Assembly (NCBI RefSeq): GCF_001625695.1
Contig: NZ_AUXY01000060.1
Span: 21,320 to 85,319, forward strand
DNA from: Pseudoalteromonas luteoviolacea H33-S
GTDB lineage: Bacteria; Pseudomonadota; Gammaproteobacteria; Enterobacterales; Alteromonadaceae
Reading direction: 5' to 3'
Length of the DNA: 64,000 bases
This document shows, piece after piece, positions 1-8,458 of this stretch. The translations under genes and the position numbers were made by a program. A model generated the notes under the pieces. The model saw only the letters and a list, made by a program, of their open reading frames with translations. It searched no databases and was not told where the DNA came from. Positions within the stretch are counted from its first letter, which is position 1; every line of letters starts with the position of its first letter.

Positions 1-1329
1 GTCTGTGGTTTGGTGTCCTCTTTGTTGTTAAAAAAGAGAGGATATAATGTTGTTTTGATTGAACAAGCAGAGCGTATAGGTGGGTTGTTTTGCTCAATAA
101 AGGATAGTAAAGGTGCTGCGTATGATATGGGGTCACACATACCTAACGCAACAGGCATCGAAGAGCTTGATCAAATTTTATTTGGCCATGTAGATGATAA
201 GTCACAGTGGAATACGATTGATAAACTCGAGTCGGGTAATTATTTTTCCGGAAGCTGGGATTTAACAAGCCCTTTTCCAAACGCTCAAAAATTAGAACCT
301 GCAGTTTACTCTCAGGGGTGTGGTGAGTTGATTAATTTAACTCACCAGCCATCAGAGCAATTTATTTATGACCATAGCATTAATTCTTTGGGGGTAGTGT
401 TTACACACAGCATTGTAGTGCCTATCTTGCAAAAGCTTTATGGTAAGTTAACGGATATTCGCGGACTGACTATGGAAGCTGGTCTTTTTGGTTTCACGCG
501 TATCTTGGCATTACCTGCTGATGTTGCTGCTCAACTTAAAGAGCTCCCAGCGTTTGACAGTAAATTGGGATATCAAACTGAGCAGGACTTTTTGGCGAGG
601 AAAGAACGTGACAAATTATCTGATGTGAAATATTTTTATCCGAATAATGGGGAAGGCATTGGTCATTGGGTTCAAGAGTTGCTTGCTCACGTTGAAAAAG
701 CTGGTGTCGAAGTAATTACATCAGAGCGAGTTAAAAAGATAGTTCGTTCAGGTACGCAAATCACCCATATTGAACTGGCTTCGGACAGAGTACTGTCAAG
801 CGATCTGCTATTTTGGAGTGCGCCGCCGTTTATAGCGCTGAATGCGTTAGGTATAGAGCCGCAACGAGGTCAAATGGAATTAAGAACAGCGGTTATATTT
901 CACTTAAACTTTGATAAACCTCTGACTAATCAAAAGTCTCATTATCTTTGGGTTTGGGACAGTAGCACTGATATTTTTAGACTGACTTTATACCCTAATT
1001 TGGATAAAAGTGTATCTCACCACCATTTGTCAGCAGAGATACTGTGCTCACCTGACGAAGTGTCCTCTTATTTACTTGAAGATGTAGTTGCGCAGCTCAA
1101 AGCAATGTGCGTTATTGATGAAGATGCACAGGTGATAAGTTCTCAAACACAGGTTATTAATAATACTTTTCCGGTTCCGACGAAAGAATTCAAAGATGTC
1201 AATTTACATAATTTTGAGTTATTGGATAAAAGTGTAGATAATTTGATTGTGTCGGGACGATATAGTGGTAAATGTTGGCGTCAGGCAGATGTTTTGATTG
1301 ATGCGTATAACTCTATTAAAGAGCTTTAA
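1..1329 (+). CDS. FAD/NAD(P)-binding oxidoreductase, 5' truncated by window edge
   Basis: Reading frame is open from base 1 (Val-Cys-Gly-Leu-Val), so the gene starts before the window; a TTG at 10 is not a credible start. The first residues look like the tail of a Rossmann dinucleotide-binding GxGxxG loop, followed about 20 residues later by the acidic strand end VVLIEQ and an R-x-G-G motif (RIGG), the pattern of FAD-dependent amine-oxidase/protoporphyrinogen-oxidase/UDP-galactopyranose-mutase-like enzymes. The C-terminus (SGRYSGKCWRQADVLIDAY) fits the second FAD-contact segment of this family. 442 residues are present. It converges on the minus-strand sugar operon and ends in a shared hairpin. 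A role in sugar or lipid-linked intermediate oxidation is inference; substrate unknown. Confidence 0.75.
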   Translation, partial: VCGLVSSLLLKKRGYNVVLIEQAERIGGLFCSIKDSKGAAYDMGSHIPNATGIEELDQILFGHVDDKSQWNTIDKLESGNYFSGSWDLTSPFPNAQKLEPAVYSQGCGELINLTHQPSEQFIYDHSINSLGVVFTHSIVVPILQKLYGKLTDIRGLTMEAGLFGFTRILALPADVAAQLKELPAFDSKLGYQTEQDFLARKERDKLSDVKYFYPNNGEGIGHWVQELLAHVEKAGVEVITSERVKKIVRSGTQITHIELASDRVLSSDLLFWSAPPFIALNALGIEPQRGQMELRTAVIFHLNFDKPLTNQKSHYLWVWDSSTDIFRLTLYPNLDKSVSHHHLSAEILCSPDEVSSYLLEDVVAQLKAMCVIDEDAQVISSQTQVINNTFPVPTKEFKDVNLHNFELLDKSVDNLIVSGRYSGKCWRQADVLIDAYNSIKEL

Positions 1330-1339
1330 TGTGTGTAAA

Positions 1340-1365
1340 GCCAGAATTACGGCAGTGATTCTGGC
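1340..1365. terminator. Hairpin between convergent genes, possible bidirectional terminator
   Basis: GCCAGAAT (1340-1347) pairs perfectly with ATTCTGGC (1358-1365) around a 10-base loop, in the 42-base gap between two converging genes. No strong T-run follows on either side, so termination strength is uncertain. Confidence 0.5.
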
Positions 1366-1371
1366 GTGTTG

Positions 1372-2349
1372 CTAGCTTAGCTTCAAATGAAAGTATGGTG
1401 AAATGTCTCCACCAAAGCTTAGCTTAAACCAGCCCCTTTGAGGGCTATTAATCCCTTCTAAATCGATCTTTTTTATACCTAACCCAGCTAAAACCGGCAT
1501 GGCTTGCCAAATCACGGCAGTACCTGTGTGTGAATCTCTCATGTCTGGTTTATTTGCGCCATAATAATAATAAGCTGTATCTTTATGGAGTAAAAATGTT
1601 GCAAAGCTTCCCGTTTCACCTGATTGGGTTTTTGCCTCAAACATGATTAGCCTACCACACTGCGCAAGGTTTTTTATTTGCAAGGCAAGTTGCTCAATTG
1701 CAGGCTGGTCAATGTGGATATTTTGCCTTGCCATCGTGAGAGAGTAGTATTGCGCAAACGTGTCGAATTGACTTGATTGTGTTGCAACGACGCCTTTTTT
1801 AATACCGTATCTGATTTCCTGACGTCTTGATACTGAGCTATTCAAGTAGTTTTGGCTGTTTTCTAAGGAGATAAATTCATCTGCGAATTCAGAGATATTT
1901 ATGCATGTTGTGTAACGCGGAATAGCTGTATAAGTTGGTCCAGCATTATGATAATTGACCCAAAGGAAAGAGCGGATATCTAAAATGCTAGGGTGTAGTT
2001 TTAAATACACCGAATTATAGCTATGGGCGAGAAATTCAGCGATGGTTTCTTGCACGGAAAACTGTTCTGAGTGGCTTTGAGCGGTGTTCAAATGTTTGGT
2101 ATCTCGATGCACGATACCATCGTATATTACATCATGATGCCCAACAATCGCGTTGCCTTCTGAATTGGTGATCAGCAGTATAGCAGCGAATTTCTCATTG
2201 CCTTTACAGCAATAGTAGGCATGGTAGGGGACGCCAAGATTGTGTACAAAGTCACTTTGAAAAAATGCAGCGCCATTTGGTGATTGATTTATAAAATTAT
2301 CCCAATCACCATCTAGTTCACATTGTACTAATTTGAATTTACTTTTCAT
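1372..2349 (-). CDS. FemAB/GNAT-like acyltransferase (BioF2-like domain)
   Basis: 325 residues. The C-terminal half (SGETGSFATFLLHKDTAYYY, then GANKPDMRDSHTGTAVIWQA and INSPQRGWFKLSFGG) matches the pattern of peptidoglycan-bridge-forming FemAB-like proteins and their GNAT relatives, in which an aminoacyl- or acyl-group is moved to an amine. The YYYYGANKPDMR stretch and the final FKLSFGG are typical of the second GNAT fold. It is the last gene of the 24-gene minus-strand operon and overlaps the upstream methyltransferase by 11 bases, so co-translation is likely. In this context it probably acylates an amino sugar, but neither donor nor acceptor can be read from the sequence. Confidence 0.65.
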   Translation of the reverse strand: MKSKFKLVQCELDGDWDNFINQSPNGAAFFQSDFVHNLGVPYHAYYCCKGNEKFAAILLITNSEGNAIVGHHDVIYDGIVHRDTKHLNTAQSHSEQFSVQETIAEFLAHSYNSVYLKLHPSILDIRSFLWVNYHNAGPTYTAIPRYTTCINISEFADEFISLENSQNYLNSSVSRRQEIRYGIKKGVVATQSSQFDTFAQYYSLTMARQNIHIDQPAIEQLALQIKNLAQCGRLIMFEAKTQSGETGSFATFLLHKDTAYYYYGANKPDMRDSHTGTAVIWQAMPVLAGLGIKKIDLEGINSPQRGWFKLSFGGDISPYFHLKLS

Positions 2350-3016
2350 GTTGTGGCTTTCTTAAAATCATATTCCAACATGCATGTTTATGCCCTGATG
2401 CGATATCTTCGTCGCAACCGTGTGTTAGTGAAATAATTTCAAATGCACTAACAAGGTTTCGAATCAGTGGTTCATCAAAAAAGTTTACATTACCAACTTC
2501 GGCAAACGAACCGCTGGTATAGCCTGTTTTAGTGTACTTATCAATAGAAACTGGTGCCTTGTCGTAATCAGAGTGAGTTGTACTAAACCAATCTGTAACT
2601 AATAAAATACCACCTGGCTTGAGCCTTTCAAAAGCTTGCTTTAAATACTTCTCAATACTTGCTGTTGGGTTATGCACGGATGCACCACGGTCCACAATTA
2701 AGTCAAAGTCATTTTCAAATGGCCATGGTTGGGTAAAATCTCCAGTGAATAGCGTATCAGCGATGTCAGGGAAGCGAGACTTTAATTGGTTAATGATGAA
2801 TTCGCTTCCGTCTATACCGTACACATTTTTGCAGTAAGACAAGAAAAATGGGAAGTTAGCACCTGCACCACATCCTACTTCTAATACTCTGAAGTTTTCA
2901 TCGGCGTTTCGAAGCTGTGTGTGACGCAATGAAGCTGCAACTACTACGCTCCATGGCCAAATAGACATGTGCTGGCTGGCACGATATAAATTATCCCAAT
3001 TTTGACAAAATGACAT
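2339..3016 (-). CDS. Class I SAM-dependent methyltransferase
   Basis: 225 residues. Motif I is EVGCGAGANFPFF (about residues 46-58), the acidic end of strand 2 is NVYGIDGSEF, and motif IV is FDLIVDRGASVHN, the order of a small class I methyltransferase. The N-terminus (WDNLYRASQHMSIWPWSVVV) resembles sugar O-methyltransferases found in O-antigen and capsule clusters. It overlaps the following FemAB-like gene by 11 bases; the upstream gap of 67 bases is one of the larger ones in the operon. Its substrate, probably a hydroxyl of the nucleotide sugar or glycan made here, is inferred from context only. Confidence 0.8.
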   Translation of the reverse strand: MSFCQNWDNLYRASQHMSIWPWSVVVAASLRHTQLRNADENFRVLEVGCGAGANFPFFLSYCKNVYGIDGSEFIINQLKSRFPDIADTLFTGDFTQPWPFENDFDLIVDRGASVHNPTASIEKYLKQAFERLKPGGILLVTDWFSTTHSDYDKAPVSIDKYTKTGYTSGSFAEVGNVNFFDEPLIRNLVSAFEIISLTHGCDEDIASGHKHACWNMILRKPQHEK

Positions 3017-3083
3017 GTTAATTACCTTTATCTGTGTTTAGGTTTTATAGCAAGATATATGCTAGTTATTCCTTTAAGTCTGT

Positions 3084-3788
3084 TTATGTTTTGCTTATTT
3101 TCAGCGCTTGGACATAGCTTTCTGGCGTGCCTATATCTAGGTAATGGCCATCTACTTGCCAGCCTTGGATCCGATTGACCATTTTAGGAACAATGTCTGT
3201 GCTTAATTCGTATTGTTCCCCTTCCTTTAACGTTGAGAAGTAGTTATCAAATACACATGAGGAAAATAGAAATAAGGCGCCGCTGGCGAGATTGCCTGGA
3301 GGGTTTGCAACTTTCTCATGAAATTCAGTGACAACTTGATGCTCGTTTAATTTTACAATACCACAGCTATGTGGTGTCGGAGTTTCAAATAGTAGCAGTG
3401 TCAAATCAGTATTTTTATCACGATTTTGATGTGCCCTTAGCATACTTTGCAAATTGCTTTGGCAGTAGTTGTCGGCATGTATAACTAAACATTCATCACC
3501 TTGCCAAAACGTTCTATTTTGAATCAAGGTGCCCGCTGTCCCCAACAGTTTCGGCTCGTAGACTCGTTTTATAAAAGCTTTGTGGGGGTGTGAATCAATA
3601 TACTGCTCCACCTGCTCATTAAAGTAATGAGTGTTGATTAAGATTTCTCGTACCCCTAAGGATACGAGCTTGTCAATCCATAATCCGAGCAGCGGTTGGT
3701 GATGAATTGGTACTAAGCACTTGGGAAGTGAATCTGTAATTGGTTTTAGGCGGGTTCCAAGACCCGCTGCAAGTAGAATAGCTTTCAT
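3084..3788 (-). CDS. Sugar-1-phosphate nucleotidyltransferase, HddC-like
   Basis: 234 residues from the ATG at 3788, chosen because the family signature starts there: MKAILLAAGLGTRLKPIT, followed by DSLPKCLVPI. This is the NTP-binding GxGTRL...PK motif of nucleotidyltransferases that join NTP to a sugar 1-phosphate. The ORF runs back to 3953, but that extension lies inside the upstream kinase gene and has no family match. Closest in style to the heptose-1-phosphate guanylyltransferase HddC and to short mannose-1-phosphate guanylyltransferases. Starts 2 bases after the kinase gene stop. With the SIS isomerase, kinase and HAD phosphatase of the same operon it would complete a GDP- or other NDP-heptose route; the nucleotide used is not decidable from sequence alone. 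Confidence 0.8.
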   Translation of the reverse strand: MKAILLAAGLGTRLKPITDSLPKCLVPIHHQPLLGLWIDKLVSLGVREILINTHYFNEQVEQYIDSHPHKAFIKRVYEPKLLGTAGTLIQNRTFWQGDECLVIHADNYCQSNLQSMLRAHQNRDKNTDLTLLLFETPTPHSCGIVKLNEHQVVTEFHEKVANPPGNLASGALFLFSSCVFDNYFSTLKEGEQYELSTDIVPKMVNRIQGWQVDGHYLDIGTPESYVQALKISKT

Positions 3789-3790
3789 AT

Positions 3791-5254
3791 CTAGTGGAAT
3801 GACTCTGAAATTGCTTTTTCGAATACGTCGATTGAAAGTGGCACATTTCCTAATGAAGAAACTTGGCAAGCAGCTGCCAAACTGCCTAAATAAAAGGCTT
3901 CCCATGAACTGGCACCAGCAACAAGAGCCAATGAACTTGCTGCTAAAAAGCAATCACCAGCACCTGCGGGATCAGTCGCATTGGTATTAATTGCTGGCAA
4001 TCTATCATTTTCCCAGTGTTCAAATGTAAGGGTTGGTTTATGAATAAAGATACCGTCCTCTCCTAAAGTGATCACTAGGTTCTTTGGTTTTGCTTTGTTG
4101 GTTAGCTTTTGTGCAAGCACCACTAGGCCATCGTCAGGGTTGCTCAATGCAACTCGAGTTTCTCGTTCTGTTGGAGTAATTAAATCCATATCTGTGTAAC
4201 GAGATATATCACCAACTTGAGATGAGGTCTGGCTGTCAGCAACTACCTTTACAGAGTGTGTTTTGCAAAGTTGTGAAATTGTGTTTACTAAACTCTGTGG
4301 TAAGAGCCCGTAGTTGAAATCTGAGAAAACTAATAAATCAAGTTTTGCTATCTCTTGTTCTATTGCACCAATAATATCTTTTTGTAACTCAATTGGGATT
4401 TTATGTTGCCTAACCTGATTCACTCGAAGTAATGTTTTGCTGGACGCCCTATATCTTGTTTTCAAAGGTGTTGGACGGGTAGAATCAGTAAAAAGGTAAG
4501 GGGTGACGTGGTAGTTATTAATATGTTCACTCACAAAACTGCCAGCGGCGTCATGCCCGATGACCGAGACGAGAGATACCGAGTTTGCTCCTAATGCTTT
4601 AATGTGTCCAGCAGTAATGGCTGCTCCACCTAAATATTTATCCGTTTTATTTGGTGTCATCACAATTGTTGGGTCTTCTTGTGACATACCCACGGCTGTG
4701 CCTTGTATATATTCATCTACGATGGCTTCACCTATCACCAAAACGTTGAGAGATTTTACTTTATTCAATGTGTCACTGAGTTTTGAGGCTTTAATATTGT
4801 GACGGCTCGCATAATTGCGCATTTCAGCAAAGTCGAAGCTACTAGCTGGACGGCTAGTTTTTTTAATGTATTGCTCTGCATTACTTTCAAATTCACCAGA
4901 ACCAAAAATGAGTTTTCCCCCATACTCATTCAGTATGTCCAGCTCAGGATTTGCTCTGCATTCAAATTCTTTTCCTTTCACAACTGCATAAGGACGTAAG
5001 ATGTTAACTACATCTTGTGGTAGGTCGTCGGTCAGAAATGCATGATCAACGCACTCAAGTGAATTAACCATTTCTAGACGGTGCTTTTCACTGACACGAC
5101 TTTTAACAGGCATCGTTTTGTCTTTATTAACGGCAACAATTAGCTCCTGACCACAAGAGCGTGCGAAGCTGAGCAGTCTAATATGTCCTGGGTGTAGTAC
5201 GTCAAAATTACCTTGAACTAGAATGCATTTACCAGAGGTACTTACTTTCGCCAT
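3791..5254 (-). CDS. Bifunctional cytidylyltransferase-PfkB sugar kinase (HldE-like, domains in reverse order)
   Basis: 487 residues. Residues about 10-140 are a cytidylyltransferase-like domain: VQGNFDVLHPGHIRLL gives the HxGH nucleotide-binding motif, and VVKGKEF follows. Residues about 165-487 are a PfkB/ribokinase-family kinase, with LGGAAITAGHIKALG (substrate side) and the catalytic signature NATDPAGAGDCFLA near residue 430. Canonical HldE (RfaE) has kinase first and adenylyltransferase second, so this is the reverse order. Expected chemistry by family: phosphorylation of a heptose 7-phosphate at C1 and nucleotidyl transfer to a sugar 1-phosphate. The start overlaps the upstream SDR gene by 13 bases. 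Glycerol-3-phosphate-type cytidylyltransfer is an alternative for the N-domain. Confidence 0.85.
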   Translation of the reverse strand: MAKVSTSGKCILVQGNFDVLHPGHIRLLSFARSCGQELIVAVNKDKTMPVKSRVSEKHRLEMVNSLECVDHAFLTDDLPQDVVNILRPYAVVKGKEFECRANPELDILNEYGGKLIFGSGEFESNAEQYIKKTSRPASSFDFAEMRNYASRHNIKASKLSDTLNKVKSLNVLVIGEAIVDEYIQGTAVGMSQEDPTIVMTPNKTDKYLGGAAITAGHIKALGANSVSLVSVIGHDAAGSFVSEHINNYHVTPYLFTDSTRPTPLKTRYRASSKTLLRVNQVRQHKIPIELQKDIIGAIEQEIAKLDLLVFSDFNYGLLPQSLVNTISQLCKTHSVKVVADSQTSSQVGDISRYTDMDLITPTERETRVALSNPDDGLVVLAQKLTNKAKPKNLVITLGEDGIFIHKPTLTFEHWENDRLPAINTNATDPAGAGDCFLAASSLALVAGASSWEAFYLGSLAAACQVSSLGNVPLSIDVFEKAISESFH

Positions 5255-6129
5255 GCTTCCAACCCTAACTGAACACAGGTTTCCAGGTCAGTAAACTGAA
5301 AATTTTCAAAAATAGATGAATTGATCATGGTTGTATTAAGCGGTCTTTTCCCAGTGCTATCGAGCTCAGCAAACTTAATATCTCGGATACATTGTGTGTC
5401 TAGGTTTAGTGCATTCGCTAGATATGTGGTTAAGTCAAAACGGCTAAATACTTGTGGATTACAAAAGTTAAAAATACCTGTCTTACGTTCTTGGATCAGC
5501 AGCTCTATGGCTCTAACAATATCTGTTACGGCGGTTGGGTTGAATATTAAATCTGAAGCAGCCTTCACTTCGTTGCCTGATGCTAACTGATTTACAATGT
5601 CATTCAAAATTGTACCGTCTTGGCCTGCGACCCCAACAATTTTAGCTAACCTGACGACACATGCATTATTACCTGTAATTTTCATTAGGCGAGATTCTAT
5701 TTCTCGCTTTTGCACACCATATTCTGATACTGGAGTTTCAGAATTATCATCTCTGTAGGCGCCAGAAGAGCCCGGAAACACGTTATCAGAAGAAATAAAG
5801 ACGATAGGTATTTGTTTGCTAGTCAATTGCTTTATGAGCTTCTCGGTAGCACGAACGTTAACATCAAAACTTTCAAGTGGGTTGGCATTAATGTAACCAA
5901 TATTGGTCAAAGATGCGCATATAACAGCAACATACTTATTTTCAGGTTGAATTTTTAATGAATCCAAATCATTTTTTGCTAAGTCGAATTGAATCAGATC
6001 TGGCTTGTAATTTTGACCATACGTACCAATTGTTTGAGAGTTCTTAGTACCGAAGTATTTGAATAGGTGCCCGCCAAGTAAACCACTGGCACCAAAAATA
6101 ATTGGGGTTATTTGCTGAGTTTTTTCCAT
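5242..6129 (-). CDS. RmlD-like SDR sugar-nucleotide reductase
   Basis: 295 residues. N-terminal PIIFGASGLLGGHLFKYFG is the GxxGxxG NAD(P)-binding loop of extended SDRs, and SEYGVQKREIESRL carries the catalytic YxxxK. The lack of a C-terminal extension, the short length and the motif VFISSDNVFPGSSGAY match dTDP-4-dehydrorhamnose reductase (RmlD) relatives, which reduce a 4-keto group on a nucleotide sugar. It overlaps the Gfo/Idh gene upstream by 22 bases and the bifunctional kinase gene downstream by 13. Likely reduces a keto-deoxy sugar produced by the operon's dehydratase; the exact substrate is not known. Confidence 0.8.
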   Translation of the reverse strand: MEKTQQITPIIFGASGLLGGHLFKYFGTKNSQTIGTYGQNYKPDLIQFDLAKNDLDSLKIQPENKYVAVICASLTNIGYINANPLESFDVNVRATEKLIKQLTSKQIPIVFISSDNVFPGSSGAYRDDNSETPVSEYGVQKREIESRLMKITGNNACVVRLAKIVGVAGQDGTILNDIVNQLASGNEVKAASDLIFNPTAVTDIVRAIELLIQERKTGIFNFCNPQVFSRFDLTTYLANALNLDTQCIRDIKFAELDSTGKRPLNTTMINSSIFENFQFTDLETCVQLGLEAWRK

Positions 6130-7169
6130 ATATCCTCTGCTAATTCAATATCAACTAGTGCTTCTTTAGCGCTGATTACATTGTCAGTTTTCTTTTTTTG
6201 AACACTTTCTATAAATGTAGCTGCCTGACTTTTAAATGCCCAGGACCATTCAACTTGTAGTTGGGTACTTTGAGATATTTCACCACTTTGCTGCAACTCA
6301 ATAGTCGCTGGTACATTACGTAATAAAGCTGGTGGCAAAGTGACAACTAATTGACCTCTTTCGAAAATGAATGTGCACTTTTCTTGCCAATGTTTTTGTT
6401 CTACTTCCCCTGTTTCTAGCATGATAAGCTGATCCTGTACACGCATAACACAAATATGCGCTAGTGGTGAGACTGTATTAAAGTACTCAACAGAAGGCTT
6501 TTCGCCGACAAAATATCGAATGAAATTGAGTAAATGGGAGTGGACATTCACATATCTTGCAAAAAGAGGTTTGTCACTTTGGCATAAAAAGCTGGGTGCA
6601 AATTCCGCTTCATTTACCATGGTAGGCCTTGCTTCTTCACCATGAATGTAACCCGCAGCTTTGCAGTAGCTATCGCCCATATAGCACTGCGCACTAATTT
6701 GTAGCAGCTTTCCTATGGAATTTTTAGCGATAAGATCGTCATAAATTTTTTTCGCTTGGATAACACCAGCATCGCAACGCTTCATATAGCCGACACAATA
6801 AACAAGGCTATTTCTTTCAGCTAGTTGGACAAGTGAACTAGCAATATCACTGTTGCCAGCCATTGGCTTTTCACTAAATACGTGTTTACCAGCTAATAGA
6901 CAATCTTTGACAATATCAACGGTGTGAGAGCGTGCCGTGACGACAACCACAGCATCTATTTGTGTATCCGCCAGTAGTTCCGTGTGAGTACTATAGCGAT
7001 GAGTAATCCCAAATTTATTGGCTACTTGATTTAATAAGTTCGGTCGAAGATCGGCAATTGCATATAATTCACAATTGTTCAATTGCGCATAGTTTTCAAT
7101 ATGCGCAATTTGACCAATAAAGCCTGCACCGATAAAACCTAAACGAATTTTACGCGATGAAGTCTGCAT
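6108..7169 (-). CDS. Gfo/Idh/MocA-family oxidoreductase
   Basis: 353 residues. The N-terminal IRLGFIGAGFIGQIAHI is the family's Rossmann loop and VFSEKPMAGN carries the EKP motif with the conserved lysine near the nicotinamide. The C-terminal alpha/beta domain binds sugar. Family members oxidise or reduce hydroxyl/keto groups of sugars, often at C3 of nucleotide sugars next to DegT aminotransferases. Here a DegT aminotransferase lies two genes upstream, which fits a 3-keto or similar sugar-amination route (inference). Overlaps the C-methyltransferase gene by 20 bases. Confidence 0.85.
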   Translation of the reverse strand: MQTSSRKIRLGFIGAGFIGQIAHIENYAQLNNCELYAIADLRPNLLNQVANKFGITHRYSTHTELLADTQIDAVVVVTARSHTVDIVKDCLLAGKHVFSEKPMAGNSDIASSLVQLAERNSLVYCVGYMKRCDAGVIQAKKIYDDLIAKNSIGKLLQISAQCYMGDSYCKAAGYIHGEEARPTMVNEAEFAPSFLCQSDKPLFARYVNVHSHLLNFIRYFVGEKPSVEYFNTVSPLAHICVMRVQDQLIMLETGEVEQKHWQEKCTFIFERGQLVVTLPPALLRNVPATIELQQSGEISQSTQLQVEWSWAFKSQAATFIESVQKKKTDNVISAKEALVDIELAEDIWKKLSK

Positions 7170-8442
7170 AGTTATCTTTATTTATCAGTTGTACTGTTGG
7201 AGTTAGAGTTAAAAACTGCCCGCCGTTTTGCAGATATGCTTCGTGCTTACGAACAATCGCTTTTGCGTGTATCCAAGCTAGGATAACAGTCAACGCCGGT
7301 TTGGTTTCATTGATAGTTTGTGTCGGTTTAACTTCAATGAGATCACCTGGTGTAAACAGGCCAACTTTTTGCTTGTGGTCGTCATAGACTTCACTTACTT
7401 TATTGCCAATCTCATATTGAGTAAGTAACATTGGTCCACTGCGAGCTGCGCCATAGCCAGCAATGATGCCTCCGTTGTCTATCGTTAATTGTACAATTTC
7501 CGCGACTTCTTTTTTCATAGCATCAAATCGTGATACAAATTGTTGCATTGTACTGAGTTCATGTAGTTTTGCGCTTTCTTCAGATTCCAGCATTGCAGCC
7601 ACAGTAGGTTGGATTTCTCTGGGTCCTTGCTTGTGCTGTGCAAAGCCAATAATAGAACCGCCTTGGATAGAAACATGCTCTACATCAAAAACTTCAAGAC
7701 CTTGGGATGATAAAAAGTCGATCATTGGGCGCAGTGAGTGATTGCACAAATGCTCGTGGAATATTGTCCCAATTAGCATTTTGTCTATGATATCTTTGAG
7801 GTAAGAGACTTCGAAAACAAATAGTCCGTCACGGTCTAATACGTTCGCTATGCCTTTTAATAGATCTATCATTTGGTCAGCGTGCGCAAAGACATTAAAA
7901 GCAGTGACAAGATCTGCTTTTCCATATTTTTTCTGGATTTCTAAGCCTTTGGCATCTGTCATTAAATCAGCGAGAGTCTCTATACCTTCGCTTGTTGCTT
8001 TAGCTGCAATTTCGGTTGCTGGGTCAATCCCCAGTACTTTAAAGCCTCGCTCTTTGAAGCACTTTAAAAATGTTCCATCGTTACTACCTACATCAATAAC
8101 AAACTTTTTATCGAAGGGTCCATACTTTGTCATTACCTGCTGAGAAACTTCATTGAAATGGTCAATAATTCCCTGAGTTTGTCCTGAGTGATAAGTGTAG
8201 TCAGACCATAAGTACTCTGGGTCAATCACATCTAATATTTGTACATGCCCGCATTGTTTGCACATGTAAAGATCGACAGGGAACAGAGGGGTTGTTACCC
8301 CTTCAGGATCAGAGACATATTTTTCGGCAATAGGGGTCGGCGCAAAAGGAATTGCCAAAGGTACATCCGTGCTTAAACACAAACGACAGTTGCTTCTATG
8401 CTGGTAATGACTCTTAGTTTCTTGTTCAAGATTCTGATTCAT
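7150..8442 (-). CDS. Sugar C-methyltransferase (TylCIII/NovU/EvaC type)
   Basis: 430 residues. The N-terminal zinc domain shows CRLCLSTDVPLAIPFAPTPI and a second CKQCGHVQ pair; the central SAM domain has FVIDVGSNDGTFLKCF; the C-terminal domain holds IIAGYGAARSGPMLLTQYE. This three-part layout (methyltransferase 13-11/12-14) is that of C-methyltransferases acting on keto-deoxy nucleotide sugars at C3, as in mycarose, novose and vancosamine routes. The IFHEHLCNHSL segment supplies histidines proposed in this family for base catalysis. This suggests the operon makes a branched (C-methyl) sugar. A good AAGAGA ribosome site precedes the ATG. Confidence 0.88.
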   Translation of the reverse strand: MNQNLEQETKSHYQHRSNCRLCLSTDVPLAIPFAPTPIAEKYVSDPEGVTTPLFPVDLYMCKQCGHVQILDVIDPEYLWSDYTYHSGQTQGIIDHFNEVSQQVMTKYGPFDKKFVIDVGSNDGTFLKCFKERGFKVLGIDPATEIAAKATSEGIETLADLMTDAKGLEIQKKYGKADLVTAFNVFAHADQMIDLLKGIANVLDRDGLFVFEVSYLKDIIDKMLIGTIFHEHLCNHSLRPMIDFLSSQGLEVFDVEHVSIQGGSIIGFAQHKQGPREIQPTVAAMLESEESAKLHELSTMQQFVSRFDAMKKEVAEIVQLTIDNGGIIAGYGAARSGPMLLTQYEIGNKVSEVYDDHKQKVGLFTPGDLIEVKPTQTINETKPALTVILAWIHAKAIVRKHEAYLQNGGQFLTLTPTVQLINKDNYADFIA

Positions 8443-8458
8443 ATATATTCTCTTACAA

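Noticed and set aside
3789..3953. Longer N-terminus (55 extra residues) for the HddC-like nucleotidyltransferase
   Set aside because: It lies within the upstream kinase gene, and the family signature starts at the ATG at 3788.
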